From assembly GCA_016716405.1 (NCBI GenBank), contig JADJWK010000003.1:620001-684000 (forward strand): a DNA stretch of 64,000 bases, in the 5' to 3' direction. Numbering within the stretch: the stretch's first letter is position 1; every line of letters starts with the position of its first letter. Position numbers and translations under genes: made by a program. Shown here piece by piece: positions 24,037-33,151 of the stretch. The notes beneath the pieces were generated by a model. It was not told the DNA's origin. It was given only the letters and a program-made list of their open reading frames with translations, and made no database searches. This DNA comes from Candidatus Melainabacteria bacterium. Its GTDB lineage: Bacteria; Cyanobacteriota; Vampirovibrionia; Obscuribacterales; Obscuribacteraceae.

Positions 24037-25993
24037 CCCGGTCCGCCGCGATAATCCCCGGCAGTCTCTCGAAAAAATCGGGCTCTCGGCTCAGGAGCAT
24101 ATAGACAGCGGTCTCCGCCTTTACCACCCGACCTTCGAGATTGAAAGAGGCCGCTACATTGGCCAGCACCGGCACGATATCGACATGGCGGTTGGTGACG
24201 TTGAAAACCAGAAGACCATCCTCGGCCAGGTGCTCGAGATAGAGCTCCATGGCTTCCCGGGTGAGCAGATGGACAGGAATGGCGTCCCCGTTGAAAGCGT
24301 CTATGAGAAGCAGGTCGTACTTACGGGACGAAAGTTTGCTCAAGGCGATACGACCATCGCCTATAGAGACTTTCACCTGAGCCGGGGTCTTTTTGAGATA
24401 GGAAAAATGCTTTTCGGCCAGATCCTTCACTTTGGGATCGAGCTCGAAATATTCGATGAGATCGCCCCGGTCGGCAAGGGCGGCGCTGAAGCCTGCTCCG
24501 AGACCGACGATGCCGGCGCGCAGGGGGCGTCCACCCAGGCTATCCTGTACGAGCCTGAAACTGAGGGCAACCGGCTCCCAGTAGATGCCGGGCACCCTGG
24601 AGGCAATGTCTCCCCCTGTGTATTCCACTCCATGCACCACCCTGCCGTGCACCATCTCCACTGTCGGTTTGCCGTTGCGCTTCTCTCTGGTTATCTGGAT
24701 GCTGCTGTAGAAATTGCGTCGTGACTCGATGAGATCCCGGTTGATATAGACTACCGGAACCGCGGCAACGACGATGGAGAGCAAACAGAGCGTGGCCAGG
24801 ACCACGTCGTTGGCGGCCACCAGTGTGGACATGCGTCCGGGAATTCGGTAGCTCCCCTTGAACACCCGGTAAGCGATAAAAGCAGCAGAAATACCGATGA
24901 GAAAATTGCTTTCCCAGTACATAGTGAAAATCGCCGGGGCGATGAAATTGACGAAGATGCCTCCAAGGGCGCCACCGGTGGCGATGCTCAGATAGAAAAG
25001 CGGTAATCGCCCCGGGGACGGGCGGCTAAGGACGATCTCGCCATGAAGGATCATGCAGGCGACGAAAAGCAGTGCCAGGGTCGTGAGCACCGGGATGATA
25101 AAGTCCTCCACGAAGAATTGCCGGCTGATGAAAGGCTCGGCTATGGCCAGCAGCGCAAAGAGATAAGCGAAGGGGATTCGCCGATAGGCGCCTGGATGGC
25201 TGAAAAGAATAATGAATGAGAGCAGATAGACGCTCAGGGGCATGATCCACAGGAGCGGCACCGGGGAGACGTCCTGGGTTATGTGAGTGGTGAAGGACAC
25301 CAGAGTTGCCGAGCCCATGGCCGAAAGACCGCACCACCAGACCACAGGCGACGCAGGCTCGGGAGCCGCTTGCTCCTCCGGCTCTAAAGAGGAATTTTCG
25401 CCTCTGAAGCTCAGAGAAGAGAGATAGATAAGCAGGATAGCCAGGAAGCAATAGATCCATGCCCAGATCTGGCAGGTCATAGAGACGGTGAGGTGGCGCT
25501 CGATCAGAAATGGATAGGCGAAAAGCGCCAGAACCGAGCCAAGGTTCGAGACGCCATAGAGAGGATAAGGATCGCCGTGGCCGGCTTTGCGATACCATGA
25601 CTGGAGCATGACACTGATGCTCGAGAGGACCACGAATGGCAGACCGGTGTGTACGAGCAGAAGACCGAGGAGCTCCGGGGACGGATTTTGAAAGTCATTA
25701 CAGACGAAGAGCTTGCGGTCGGGAAGTCTGGCAGAGAAGACTGATACCGCAACCAGTGCTCCCCAGAGCAGGGATTGTGTCCTGGCAGAAAGCGAGCTCA
25801 GCGCATAAGCGATGAGATAGCCGCCCAGAAGGGCTATCTGGAAAAACATCAGACAGGTGCTCCAGACTCCGGATGTTCCCCCGAAGCCCGGGGTGAGCAG
25901 CTTGCCGGTGAGAGGCTCCAGGATGAAGAGAAGGAAAGCCCCCAGAAGGACCGATAGAATGAATACGATTCTGGATAAGAGCTTGCCGGACAT
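23942..25993 (-). CDS. Multi-pass membrane protein fused to a spermidine synthase-like domain
   Basis: A 683-residue fusion. Residues 1-410 contain about ten or more hydrophobic helices (for example FILSVLLGAFLLFILEPLTG and PLLWIMPLSVYLLSFIILF). Residues ~430-683 form a polyamine-synthase-like Rossmann methyltransferase fold, with nucleotide-binding loop AGIVGLGAGFSAAL near 495, FELDPKV near 519 and DLLLIDAFNGDAIPVHLLT near 556. In true spermidine synthases the D..DAFN region binds polyamine and the aminopropyl donor. Proteins with this architecture are widespread as 'fused MFS/spermidine synthase' and their substrates are mostly unknown. The ATG at 25993 lies nine bases downstream of the nuclease-helicase stop. 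Confidence 0.88.
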   Translation of the reverse strand: MSGKLLSRIVFILSVLLGAFLLFILEPLTGKLLTPGFGGTSGVWSTCLMFFQIALLGGYLIAYALSSLSARTQSLLWGALVAVSVFSARLPDRKLFVCNDFQNPSPELLGLLLVHTGLPFVVLSSISVMLQSWYRKAGHGDPYPLYGVSNLGSVLALFAYPFLIERHLTVSMTCQIWAWIYCFLAILLIYLSSLSFRGENSSLEPEEQAAPEPASPVVWWCGLSAMGSATLVSFTTHITQDVSPVPLLWIMPLSVYLLSFIILFSHPGAYRRIPFAYLFALLAIAEPFISRQFFVEDFIIPVLTTLALLFVACMILHGEIVLSRPSPGRLPLFYLSIATGGALGGIFVNFIAPAIFTMYWESNFLIGISAAFIAYRVFKGSYRIPGRMSTLVAANDVVLATLCLLSIVVAAVPVVYINRDLIESRRNFYSSIQITREKRNGKPTVEMVHGRVVHGVEYTGGDIASRVPGIYWEPVALSFRLVQDSLGGRPLRAGIVGLGAGFSAALADRGDLIEYFELDPKVKDLAEKHFSYLKKTPAQVKVSIGDGRIALSKLSSRKYDLLLIDAFNGDAIPVHLLTREAMELYLEHLAEDGLLVFNVTNRHVDIVPVLANVAASFNLEGRVVKAETAVYMLLSREPDFFERLPGIIAADRAMKRVEIRPVRSDPRRRTWTDDYIDIVPYIL

Positions 25994-26002
25994 CCTGCAA
26001 GA

Positions 26003-29000
26003 TTACACTATCTGGTTTTCCTGCATGATCCGGCAATAGAGATTGAGGAGCTCCATCTGCTCTATCCTCCGGCAGCGAGCCCGGGCAAGACCGGGGGAGC
26101 CGACCACGATGGAGAGGAGCTGGGCTCTCGAGATCGCCACATTGAGACGATTCTTGCTGAAGATAAACTCCATTCCCCGGGGTGCGTCCTCCACCGAGCT
26201 GGCGCACATGGAGACAATCACCACCGGGGCTTCCTGTCCCTGGAATTTGTCAACGGTGCCTATTCGAAAACCCGGAAATCGCTTCGACAGCCGGCGCACC
26301 TGCATATTGAACGGGGCAACGATCAGTATATCCTCCCTGCGCAGGGGCGCCTCGCCCTGCTCGGTTCGGAGCGTGAGAGTCATGAGGTCATCGAGTATGA
26401 GCTCGATGGCATCTGCCTCCTCCGGGCTGTCCTGGGAATTGCCTTCGTGCTCCACCGGATGATAGACGATTCCGCCTGTCTTTTCGAGGAGCGGCCCGGA
26501 TCTCGCTATTGGTCCGGTTCGAGCTCTGAAAAGCGCCCGGGAGGAGGTGCAGGGGTGAGGGTGCAGCCTGTCCTGATAGACCGCTCCGGAGATGAAGGAG
26601 CAAACAGGAGGGCTCATTCGTCTGGTGATGCCCAGAAAAATCCCGAAGTCATCAGGGATGACATCCTGGTCACCGAGCAGGAAATCCAGGGACGAAAGAC
26701 CGCTGCGGCCGGGATGGGTCCCTCTTACCGGTTGAGCGAGCTGCATCTGGTCACCGATGAGAATGATATTTTCGGTAGCCGGTGCCATGGCCACGACATT
26801 GGCCAGGGAAACCTGACCGGCTTCATCGATGAACAGATAGTCGACCACTTCCTGACAGCTAGAGAAAAGCCAGGCTGTGCCGCCTATGAGATTGAATTCC
26901 GAAGGATTGAGCTGATCCGGCTTCACCGGCTCCACCCGATCGCTTTCCACGGCGAAGTCCGCGAGATTGGACTGCACTTTGGCTGCTCTGAGGTCGATGT
27001 CAAAGGCAGCATCGGCAACCTCGTCCATGAGCCGGGCAATGGCTCTGTGGCTGTTGGAAGTGATGCCGACTCTCTTGCCTCGCGAGATGAGGGAGACGAT
27101 CGCCCGGGCGGCGGTGTATGTCTTGCCGCTGCCTGGTGGACCCTGGATACAGAGAGTAGTTCTGTCCATTCGATTGATTATGTCGACTACCTGGGCAGTG
27201 AGGTCCGCGCTGCTCTCGAGATGATGCACAAGCGCCCCGCCGTTCCAGGACTCGATCCGGGGAGGACTGCCGGTGAGCAGGTCGAAAAGAGCCGAGGGCA
27301 GGGAGTGACCGTCGAAATAATCCGAGGCTGTAGCGAAGATCGAGTCGGCCAGGACACTGGCATCGACATAGTCGTTGAGAATCAAATTGAGATGTTCAGG
27401 AGGAGCCGGTCGGTCTGCCCGGCGTTTGAGAGTGAGCAGTCCGTCGGCGATACTGTGGACCTGAATCGTCTCTCCGAGATCATGGGCGTAGAAACATGTG
27501 TCCCCGGCATCTATTTTTGTGTCCTGATCGGGATCGTAGCTGTACTGGTAGAGAAAGGATTGTTTCTCTTTTCTGGGAACGCCACAGGCAGTGAGACCGG
27601 CAAGACATGATGCGTCTTCGAAAAGCTCGCTTTCCGTCATAGCGTGACGGTCGTAGCGAGCCCAGAAGACAGGTTTGGCCTCGCGCCAGTGGAACTCGAC
27701 CAGTTGACCAAGAAGCTCGGCTATCGCTTTCTCGCCGGGGAGCTCGGCCAGCATCCTGGCAGCCAGCTTCCTGGCATCCTGGCGCCTGTCTGCCCCGCTT
27801 CCTTCCGGTGCTTTCTTGATTGCGGACCTGGTGGGCTCGATCTGGAAGGAAGTCTGCAGCTCGCGTAAAAACCGGGTCAACTGCCAGGTGGAGTCGCAGT
27901 CGTCCTTGTTGTAGTCTCTTATATCCCTGAGAATTGAAGAGGTCTGCCAATCCTGGCTATCTCCGCTATCGAGCCAGCGCTTGTAAAAGACCACCGAGTC
28001 CATGGCGGTGGAGACTTCTTTGCCCGAGCGATCAGGGCGATAGAGGCGCTCGATATATTTGATCGAGTAGCTGGGCTGGCCGACTCGCAGGGACTGACGC
28101 ACGATGGGAAGGAGGTCGACGAGGACCTCGTTGCGCAGTAGATCGTCGAGCTCCCGCTCCCGGGTCCCATATCTGCCCATGAGCTTTCTCAGAGCCGTCT
28201 TCTCGTAGGCCGCATAGTGATAGACATGCATTGTGGGGTCTTTTCTGAAGCGGTCATAGACCCAGTCGATGAACTGCTCGAAGGCACCTTTCTCCTGGAC
28301 CGGATCGTGAGCCCACCAGTCGTGGAAATCCGTACCCGTGCCATTGACGGTGGTGGCGCCGAAGAGATATTCGAGACCGCCTTCCACCAGGGGATAGCCT
28401 TCCATGTCGAAGTAAACATCGAGCCCGGAAGGGGCTGGCAGAGCTGCCAGCCCCTTACCGTTCTCGGGAGAGAGCACTTCATAGGCGGGTCGGGAAGAAC
28501 TGGTGGATTCGATCTGCAGTCGGGCTTGTTGCCTGAGATTATCGAAGGTGCTTTCGCGCATGCCGGGTGGTGCCTGGCTCCGGCAGGTAGCCAGGGCAGT
28601 CATGGTTTCTATGCCGGCCTCCCGGAGCCTGTCGATCTGGCTGCGTCTTATACCGGCTACCTGACAGAGATGATCGAGTCTGGCGATCATATTGTCGGCT
28701 TCGGTCTGCCAGTGTCCGAACTCTTCGTGACCGGTGAATCCCGGCGGCGAATCCGGATCGAAACCATGGTCCTGGAAGCGCAGGAAGTCGCTCCGGACCT
28801 TTCTGTATTGATAGAGGTAATCCTCAAGCCTCAGCGATCTGGTCTCGCCGTTGCCCAGGACGACATAGATATGGTCCGGGAGGGCCGCCTGCAGATTGGA
28901 GAGCATGTCTGCGTAGCAGGCCAGTTGAATGAGATGATAGGGCTTGGCGTGGAGGGCCAGCTTGGTGTCCCAGGGCTCGTAGAGATAGCCGTCGTTGCCG

Positions 29001-29371
29001 GATCGCTTATCATTGAGGATCAGGAAATCGGCATAGCCCTGGAAACGGTCGTCACGCAGAGCAGCTTGATAGATGATCGCGGCACCTTCTTTCATGGCTT
29101 TGAGAGTGCCTGCGAATCGATCTTCAAACCCGGAGCCGGAGATTTCCACCACAGTCAGTCCGCGGGCTTTCAGTCGATCGAGAAATTGCTTCTCATGCTC
29201 GATGCCTCGCTCCTGCAGGAGCCTGTCAGTGCCGGAGTCCTGATCGCGGATGAGCCCTTCCGGGCGCTCCAGATAAAGTCGGTCCATGAAGCTCACGAAC
29301 TCGGACTCGAGGAACCGGCAGAGGTCCGAGGGCGAGAATATGATTCTGGAATCACCTTTCTGGCGGTACAT
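26003..29371 (-). CDS. TM0106-type RecB-like nuclease fused to an SF1 helicase
   Basis: A 1122-residue DNA or RNA processing enzyme. The N-terminal ~250 residues are RecB-like, with acidic/Lys residues in DRFQGYADFLILN and YEPWDTKLA. Residues ~315-520 resemble a DEDD/RNase H-type exonuclease (LDVYFDMEGYP, YHYAAYEK, YNKDDC). The C-terminal half is a superfamily 1 helicase: Walker A IQGPPGSGKTYTA near 747, DEAG box VDYLFIDEAGQ near 845 and motif V/VI VDKFQGQEAPVV...NVAISRA near 1050-1095. TM0106-family proteins have this layout; their biological role is poorly defined and many lie in defence neighbourhoods. A small helical gene lies nine bases upstream on the same strand. Confidence 0.92.
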   Translation of the reverse strand: MYRQKGDSRIIFSPSDLCRFLESEFVSFMDRLYLERPEGLIRDQDSGTDRLLQERGIEHEKQFLDRLKARGLTVVEISGSGFEDRFAGTLKAMKEGAAIIYQAALRDDRFQGYADFLILNDKRSGNDGYLYEPWDTKLALHAKPYHLIQLACYADMLSNLQAALPDHIYVVLGNGETRSLRLEDYLYQYRKVRSDFLRFQDHGFDPDSPPGFTGHEEFGHWQTEADNMIARLDHLCQVAGIRRSQIDRLREAGIETMTALATCRSQAPPGMRESTFDNLRQQARLQIESTSSSRPAYEVLSPENGKGLAALPAPSGLDVYFDMEGYPLVEGGLEYLFGATTVNGTGTDFHDWWAHDPVQEKGAFEQFIDWVYDRFRKDPTMHVYHYAAYEKTALRKLMGRYGTRERELDDLLRNEVLVDLLPIVRQSLRVGQPSYSIKYIERLYRPDRSGKEVSTAMDSVVFYKRWLDSGDSQDWQTSSILRDIRDYNKDDCDSTWQLTRFLRELQTSFQIEPTRSAIKKAPEGSGADRRQDARKLAARMLAELPGEKAIAELLGQLVEFHWREAKPVFWARYDRHAMTESELFEDASCLAGLTACGVPRKEKQSFLYQYSYDPDQDTKIDAGDTCFYAHDLGETIQVHSIADGLLTLKRRADRPAPPEHLNLILNDYVDASVLADSIFATASDYFDGHSLPSALFDLLTGSPPRIESWNGGALVHHLESSADLTAQVVDIINRMDRTTLCIQGPPGSGKTYTAARAIVSLISRGKRVGITSNSHRAIARLMDEVADAAFDIDLRAAKVQSNLADFAVESDRVEPVKPDQLNPSEFNLIGGTAWLFSSCQEVVDYLFIDEAGQVSLANVVAMAPATENIILIGDQMQLAQPVRGTHPGRSGLSSLDFLLGDQDVIPDDFGIFLGITRRMSPPVCSFISGAVYQDRLHPHPCTSSRALFRARTGPIARSGPLLEKTGGIVYHPVEHEGNSQDSPEEADAIELILDDLMTLTLRTEQGEAPLRREDILIVAPFNMQVRRLSKRFPGFRIGTVDKFQGQEAPVVIVSMCASSVEDAPRGMEFIFSKNRLNVAISRAQLLSIVVGSPGLARARCRRIEQMELLNLYCRIMQENQIV

Positions 29372-29380
29372 CTTCTTGAA

Positions 29381-29581
29381 TCAGCTCACTTTCTGGATCT
29401 GCTCCCGCACCGTGTCGAGGACCGAGCTGATGCGGCGGGCTTGTTTGGCCCATTTGACTGCCTGACGGCGCATGCCGAGGTCATGGGCGATACGGGTGCG
29501 TTCGAACTCGGCCAGACGGCGGCTGAGAGCGAACTCGAGGGCTTCTTCGATGGTGCGGAGTTGTTCGTCGGTGAAGTGCAT
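29381..29581 (-). CDS. Small helical protein upstream of the nuclease-helicase
   Basis: A 66-residue, highly charged, all-helical protein (MHFTDEQLRTIEEALEFAL...). The pattern LAEFERTRIAHDLGMRRQ could form a short helix-turn-helix-like unit, but this is not diagnostic. The ATG at 29581 follows GGGAGAA at ideal spacing; an upstream in-frame ATG at 29623 has none. It lies nine bases before the TM0106-type gene and is probably its operon partner, possibly a regulator or accessory subunit. No family recognised. Confidence 0.65.
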   Translation of the reverse strand: MHFTDEQLRTIEEALEFALSRRLAEFERTRIAHDLGMRRQAVKWAKQARRISSVLDTVREQIQKVS

Positions 29582-29643
29582 GGTTTTCTCCCTTTGCGCG
29601 CGGATTGCGTTGGTGTGTTCCATGCTTCGAGAATATGATCCGT

Positions 29644-29664
29644 CACTGCAACATATATGCAGTG
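29644..29664. promoter_or_regulatory. Inverted repeat in divergent promoter region
   Basis: CACTGCA and TGCAGTG, perfect 7-bp arms with a 7-base spacer (ACATATA). It lies 63 bases upstream of the small gene's start and about 100 bases before the WYL regulator start. Spacing and symmetry suit a dimeric repressor site. The A/T-rich spacer may also hold promoter elements. The binding protein is unknown; the adjacent WYL regulator is the obvious candidate. Confidence 0.5.
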
Positions 29665-29720
29665 CCCTGAAGGAAAGATTAAATCTTGTCCGGGGCGATT
29701 CCGGTCGTCCAGCGCGGCCT

Positions 29721-29734
29721 GTAGTCTAGACTAC
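29721..29734. promoter_or_regulatory. 14-bp perfect palindrome just upstream of the WYL regulator
   Basis: GTAGTCTAGACTAC reads identically on both strands. It lies 30 bases before the ATG of the WYL regulator, where it could overlap the promoter or transcript start. This is the typical location for autoregulation. It shares no obvious sequence with the repeat at 29644, so two proteins or two modes of control are possible. Confidence 0.5.
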
Positions 29735-29763
29735 CGTATCCGCTGTCTTTTCGGAGTAGCTCA

Positions 29764-30741
29764 ATGTCACGTCTAGAGCGGTTGATTGCCATGGAAGAGG
29801 AGATCCGCCGGGGCCGCTACCCCAATGTCGATACCTTCTGCCAGATGTTCGAAGTGCAACCGCGCACCGTCTACGCCGATATCCGGGAGCTCAAGGAGAG
29901 ACTCGGGCTTGACATCGAATTCGACCGGTTCAGAAACGGCTATTACAACAAGGACGAGAAGAAGCACCTACCCCAGTTCGAGCTCTCGGACGGGGAGGTA
30001 TTCGCCCTCACCGTCGGCAAGGAGATGCTCTCTCAGTACACAGGCACTTCTTTCGAGCCGATACTCAAGGCCGCTCTCGAGAAGATTCAGGAGCGTCTCC
30101 CGGACCGCGTCAAGGTCGATCTCGAGGACGTCAGGGGAATGATCAGATTCAGCGCCGGCTCGGTGATACATGTGAGCCGCAAGCTCATGCTCGACCTCTA
30201 CCGGGCCTGCGAGAATCATGTCAGTGTCGACCTCGACTATTTCACCGCCAGCCGGGGCGAGATCACCAGCCGCCGGATCGATCCCTACAGGCTCCTGGAG
30301 AACCGCGGCACCTGGTATGTGGTGGCTTACTGTCACTGGCGCAAGGGGGTCCGGGTCCTGGCCCTGCATCGTATAAAGAAGTACGAGATCACCGAAGCGA
30401 ATTTCGAGCCGACAAGGCAGGCGGAAGTGGAGGAGATGCTCAAGGCGACGGTCTTTCTGGAGCACAGCGAAAAGGAGCACCGGGTTTCGATCAGGTTCAA
30501 TCCCGACGCGGCACGCTATATAAGAGAACGCAACTGGCATTCTTCCCAGGAGCTCGTGGAGCACCAGGACGGGAGCTGCACCCTCTCTTTCACCACTACC
30601 AGCCTGGACGAGACCAAACGCTGGGTGCTCACCTACGGCTCTCAGGCGGTAGTCCTCAAGCCGGAGGAGCTGGTGGAGATGATCAAAAAGGATCTGGAGA
30701 GAGCGCTCGGCCATTATCAGGAAACAGCAAACAGGTCCTGA
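29764..30741 (+). CDS. WYL-domain transcriptional regulator
   Basis: A 325-residue regulator. Residues 1-65 form a winged helix-turn-helix (YPNVDTFCQMFEVQPRTVYADIRELKERLG). A linker follows, then a WYL domain near residues 150-220 with YFTASRGEITSRRIDPYRLLE and TWYVVAYCHWRKGVRVLALHRI. WYL domains sense ligands, probably nucleic-acid fragments or nucleotides, and are common in defence loci. A C-terminal WCX-like region (VSIRFNPDAARYIRERNWH) follows. The AAA ATPase gene starts one base after its stop, so regulator and ATPases form one transcript. The upstream region carries a palindrome suited to autoregulation. Confidence 0.9.
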   Translation: MSRLERLIAMEEEIRRGRYPNVDTFCQMFEVQPRTVYADIRELKERLGLDIEFDRFRNGYYNKDEKKHLPQFELSDGEVFALTVGKEMLSQYTGTSFEPILKAALEKIQERLPDRVKVDLEDVRGMIRFSAGSVIHVSRKLMLDLYRACENHVSVDLDYFTASRGEITSRRIDPYRLLENRGTWYVVAYCHWRKGVRVLALHRIKKYEITEANFEPTRQAEVEEMLKATVFLEHSEKEHRVSIRFNPDAARYIRERNWHSSQELVEHQDGSCTLSFTTTSLDETKRWVLTYGSQAVVLKPEELVEMIKKDLERALGHYQETANRS

Positions 30742-30742
30742 T

Positions 30743-31945
30743 ATGCAAATCTCCGAGCTAGAGATCCAGGGTTATCGCTCGATCCGGGAGCTTCGCATCC
30801 CCCTGTCTCCGGTAACCGTCCTTGTCGGCGCCAACGGTTGCGGCAAGAGCAATATCTATCAAGCCCTCAGGCTTCTGGCAGCGGCCCCGGCCGGGACTCT
30901 GGCTTCCTCCATAGCAGGGGAGGGAGGCATGGCCTCGATCATCTGGGCCGGGCAGAGAAGAAAGAACGAGGAGAAAAGGATCCTGCTCAAAGCCCGGTTC
31001 GAAGACTATGACTATTGTCTCGAGTTCGGATTCATTCCTCTCAGTGACAGACCGCAGTCCGGCGGCGGTCCGGGGCTCGAGGTCTTTCGCGGGGATCCGG
31101 ACGTGAAGAGCGAGACCGTCAGCTATCTTTCTGGGAAACGACCGGTTCCGGTCCTGGAGCGGCGGCGCGGGTCTATAAGAGCCCGAAACATCGATGGGCG
31201 AATGGTGGAGTATCCTCTGGCCGTGGCTCATTGCCAGTCGGTTCTGGCTGAGCTCAGGGAGCCCCATAAATTTCCGGAGCTGTCCGTGCTCGGCAGCGTC
31301 ATGTCATCCTGGCGGTTCTATCACAAATTTCGCACCGATTCTCTATCACCGATCAGAGAGCCTCAGGTCGGCACACTCACACAGGTCTTGAGTCATGACG
31401 GCGGCGATCTGGTCTCGGCGCTGGCGACCATTCTCGCCACCGGTGATAAAGACGGGCTCGAAGAGTCTGTCAAGACAGCTTTTCCGGGAGCGAAGCTGAT
31501 TATCGATTCGGGCGATTCGGAACTGACATTTTGCATGGAGACACCAGGTTTGAGAAGGCCCCTCGAGGCCAGGGAGCTCTCAGACGGAACTCTCCAGTAT
31601 CTCTGCTTGCTCGCTGCCCTGCTCTCTCCCAGAGCGGCGCCTCTGGTCGTACTCAACGAGCCGGAAACAAGCATTCATCCGGATCTCATCGAGCCCCTCG
31701 CGGAGTTGATCAGCCATGCATCCAACGATTCACAGGTGATCGTCACAACTCACAATCGCGACCTTGCCGCTGTCTTGAGAAAACGATGCGACGTTCAACC
31801 GGTCCAGCTGGAGAAGCTGGACGGCGCAACCAGGATTAAAGGTCAGAAGCTGGATTCTGACCTCGATAGCGTGGCGGTTCCGGAAATCGAACTGACGCAG
31901 AGGAAGAGAAGACCGTTCAGACCGGGAGGCTCACAGGTCGATTGA
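30743..31945 (+). CDS. AAA ATPase (AAA_21/SMC-like), first of a tandem pair
   Basis: A 400-residue ABC/SMC-type ATPase. ELEIQGYRSI near residue 5 is the family N-terminus. Walker A is VGANGCGKSN near 29, the signature-like motif is ELSDGTLQYLCLLAALL near 280, Walker B is LVVLNEPETSIHPDLIEPL near 303 and the switch His is in QVIVTTHNRDLA near 331. No nuclease domain follows; the tail is basic (KRRPFRPGG). Relatives include OLD-like and RecF-like ATPases in DNA repair and anti-phage systems. It is close in sequence order to the next gene, indicating a tandem duplication. The start lies one base after the WYL stop, so translation is coupled. Confidence 0.88.
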   Translation: MQISELEIQGYRSIRELRIPLSPVTVLVGANGCGKSNIYQALRLLAAAPAGTLASSIAGEGGMASIIWAGQRRKNEEKRILLKARFEDYDYCLEFGFIPLSDRPQSGGGPGLEVFRGDPDVKSETVSYLSGKRPVPVLERRRGSIRARNIDGRMVEYPLAVAHCQSVLAELREPHKFPELSVLGSVMSSWRFYHKFRTDSLSPIREPQVGTLTQVLSHDGGDLVSALATILATGDKDGLEESVKTAFPGAKLIIDSGDSELTFCMETPGLRRPLEARELSDGTLQYLCLLAALLSPRAAPLVVLNEPETSIHPDLIEPLAELISHASNDSQVIVTTHNRDLAAVLRKRCDVQPVQLEKLDGATRIKGQKLDSDLDSVAVPEIELTQRKRRPFRPGGSQVD

Positions 31946-31954
31946 GGTGGGGGC

Positions 31955-33094
31955 TTGGGATTAACCGACTTCGTAATCAGAAACTATCGCTCGGTCAGGG
32001 ATGTCTGGCTGAAGCTCGGTCGGATGAATATCATCGTCGGCCCCAACGGATGCGGCAAGAGCAATCTCTATCGAGCCGTATACCTGATGTCCGCCACGGC
32101 AAGGGGAACTCTGGCCCGGGAAATAGCCGAAGAAGGAGGCATGCCCTCGATTCTGTGGTCGGGAGACTCGGGAGGATACGAGAGGGGAGACCGTTTCCAG
32201 CTCTCTATCATCACCGGCGATTTACAGTATGACATTCACTGCGGCTTCGTTCCTCTTGCTCTGCGAAAGACAGACACGATATTCGGGAACGATCCGGAGA
32301 TAAAGCTGGAGCGTGTCCTGCTCATCAAGGGCGAGTCGCGATCAGAGATTCTCAGGAGAGGGCGCAACGAGGTCAAAGTCCGGACCGCCGGGGGAAAGCT
32401 CTCGGACTACACTCTGTCGGTTCCCGGCAATGAGTCGGTCCTTGCCAATCTTCGTGATCCGCAATCCTATCCTCATCTATCCCGGCTGAGAGCCGAGCTT
32501 CTCGGCTGGAGGTTCTATCACCAGTTCCGGACCGATCAGGATTCTCCTTTACGAAAGGTTCAGCCCGCGGTATTCACAGAGCTCATGCATCACGATGGGA
32601 GCGATTTCGTTTCGGCCCTGGGCACCATTATGGAGGCGGGCGATTGCGATGGTCTCAATCAGGCCGTCGATGAGGCCTTTCCTGGATGCCGGATTTATTT
32701 CGAGCAAACCCGGCGAGGTCTCAAGCTTTCCTTCCGGACGCCGGGTATCAATCGATCGTTCGATGCTTCCGAGATCTCGGACGGAACCCTCCACTATTTC
32801 TGTCTCCTGGCTGCTCTTCATAGTCTCAAACCACCGCCTGTCCTGGCAATCAATGAACCGGAAACGAGCATCCATCCCGATCTCTTCGAGCCTCTGGCCA
32901 GACTTCTCTGCCGCGCCTCTCTGAATTCGCAGATATGGGTCACTACCCATTGCCGGGATCTCGCCGACTTTATCCTCGAGTACAGCGGCTGTGACACCAT
33001 CGAGCTGGAGAAGGTAGAGGGAGAGACCCGGCTGGTTGGTCGTGGGCTGGGCGGCTACAAAGAAAAGTTTGATTTCGATGAAGACGAGGATTGA
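31955..33094 (+). CDS. AAA ATPase (AAA_21/SMC-like), second of a tandem pair
   Basis: A 379-residue paralog of the preceding ATPase. FVIRNYRSVRDV near residue 6, Walker A VGPNGCGKSNLYRA near 28, signature SDGTLHYFCLLAAL near 275, Walker B LAINEPETSIHPDLFEPL near 298 and switch His WVTTHCRDLA near 326 are all intact. The two proteins share the distinctive internal block GWRFYH[QK]FRTDxxSP. The tail is acidic (EKFDFDEDED), opposite in charge to the basic tail of its partner, which would favour a heterodimer. The start is a TTG at 31955 with GAGGTGG just upstream. No other enzymatic domain is present. Confidence 0.87.
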   Translation: MGLTDFVIRNYRSVRDVWLKLGRMNIIVGPNGCGKSNLYRAVYLMSATARGTLAREIAEEGGMPSILWSGDSGGYERGDRFQLSIITGDLQYDIHCGFVPLALRKTDTIFGNDPEIKLERVLLIKGESRSEILRRGRNEVKVRTAGGKLSDYTLSVPGNESVLANLRDPQSYPHLSRLRAELLGWRFYHQFRTDQDSPLRKVQPAVFTELMHHDGSDFVSALGTIMEAGDCDGLNQAVDEAFPGCRIYFEQTRRGLKLSFRTPGINRSFDASEISDGTLHYFCLLAALHSLKPPPVLAINEPETSIHPDLFEPLARLLCRASLNSQIWVTTHCRDLADFILEYSGCDTIELEKVEGETRLVGRGLGGYKEKFDFDEDED

Positions 33095-33151
33095 AATGCC
33101 TGACTGTTCATTTGTTATCATTTCTAAAGAGAATTCCAGGAAATAGCAAAA

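Noticed and set aside
28217..29638. 473-codon plus-strand frame
   Set aside because: Antisense shadow of the nuclease-helicase; composition typical of G+C-rich reverse frames.
20716..33094. Prophage
   Set aside because: No capsid, tail, terminase, portal or integrase gene in the region; only the VWA and PurA-like proteins hint at phage relatives.
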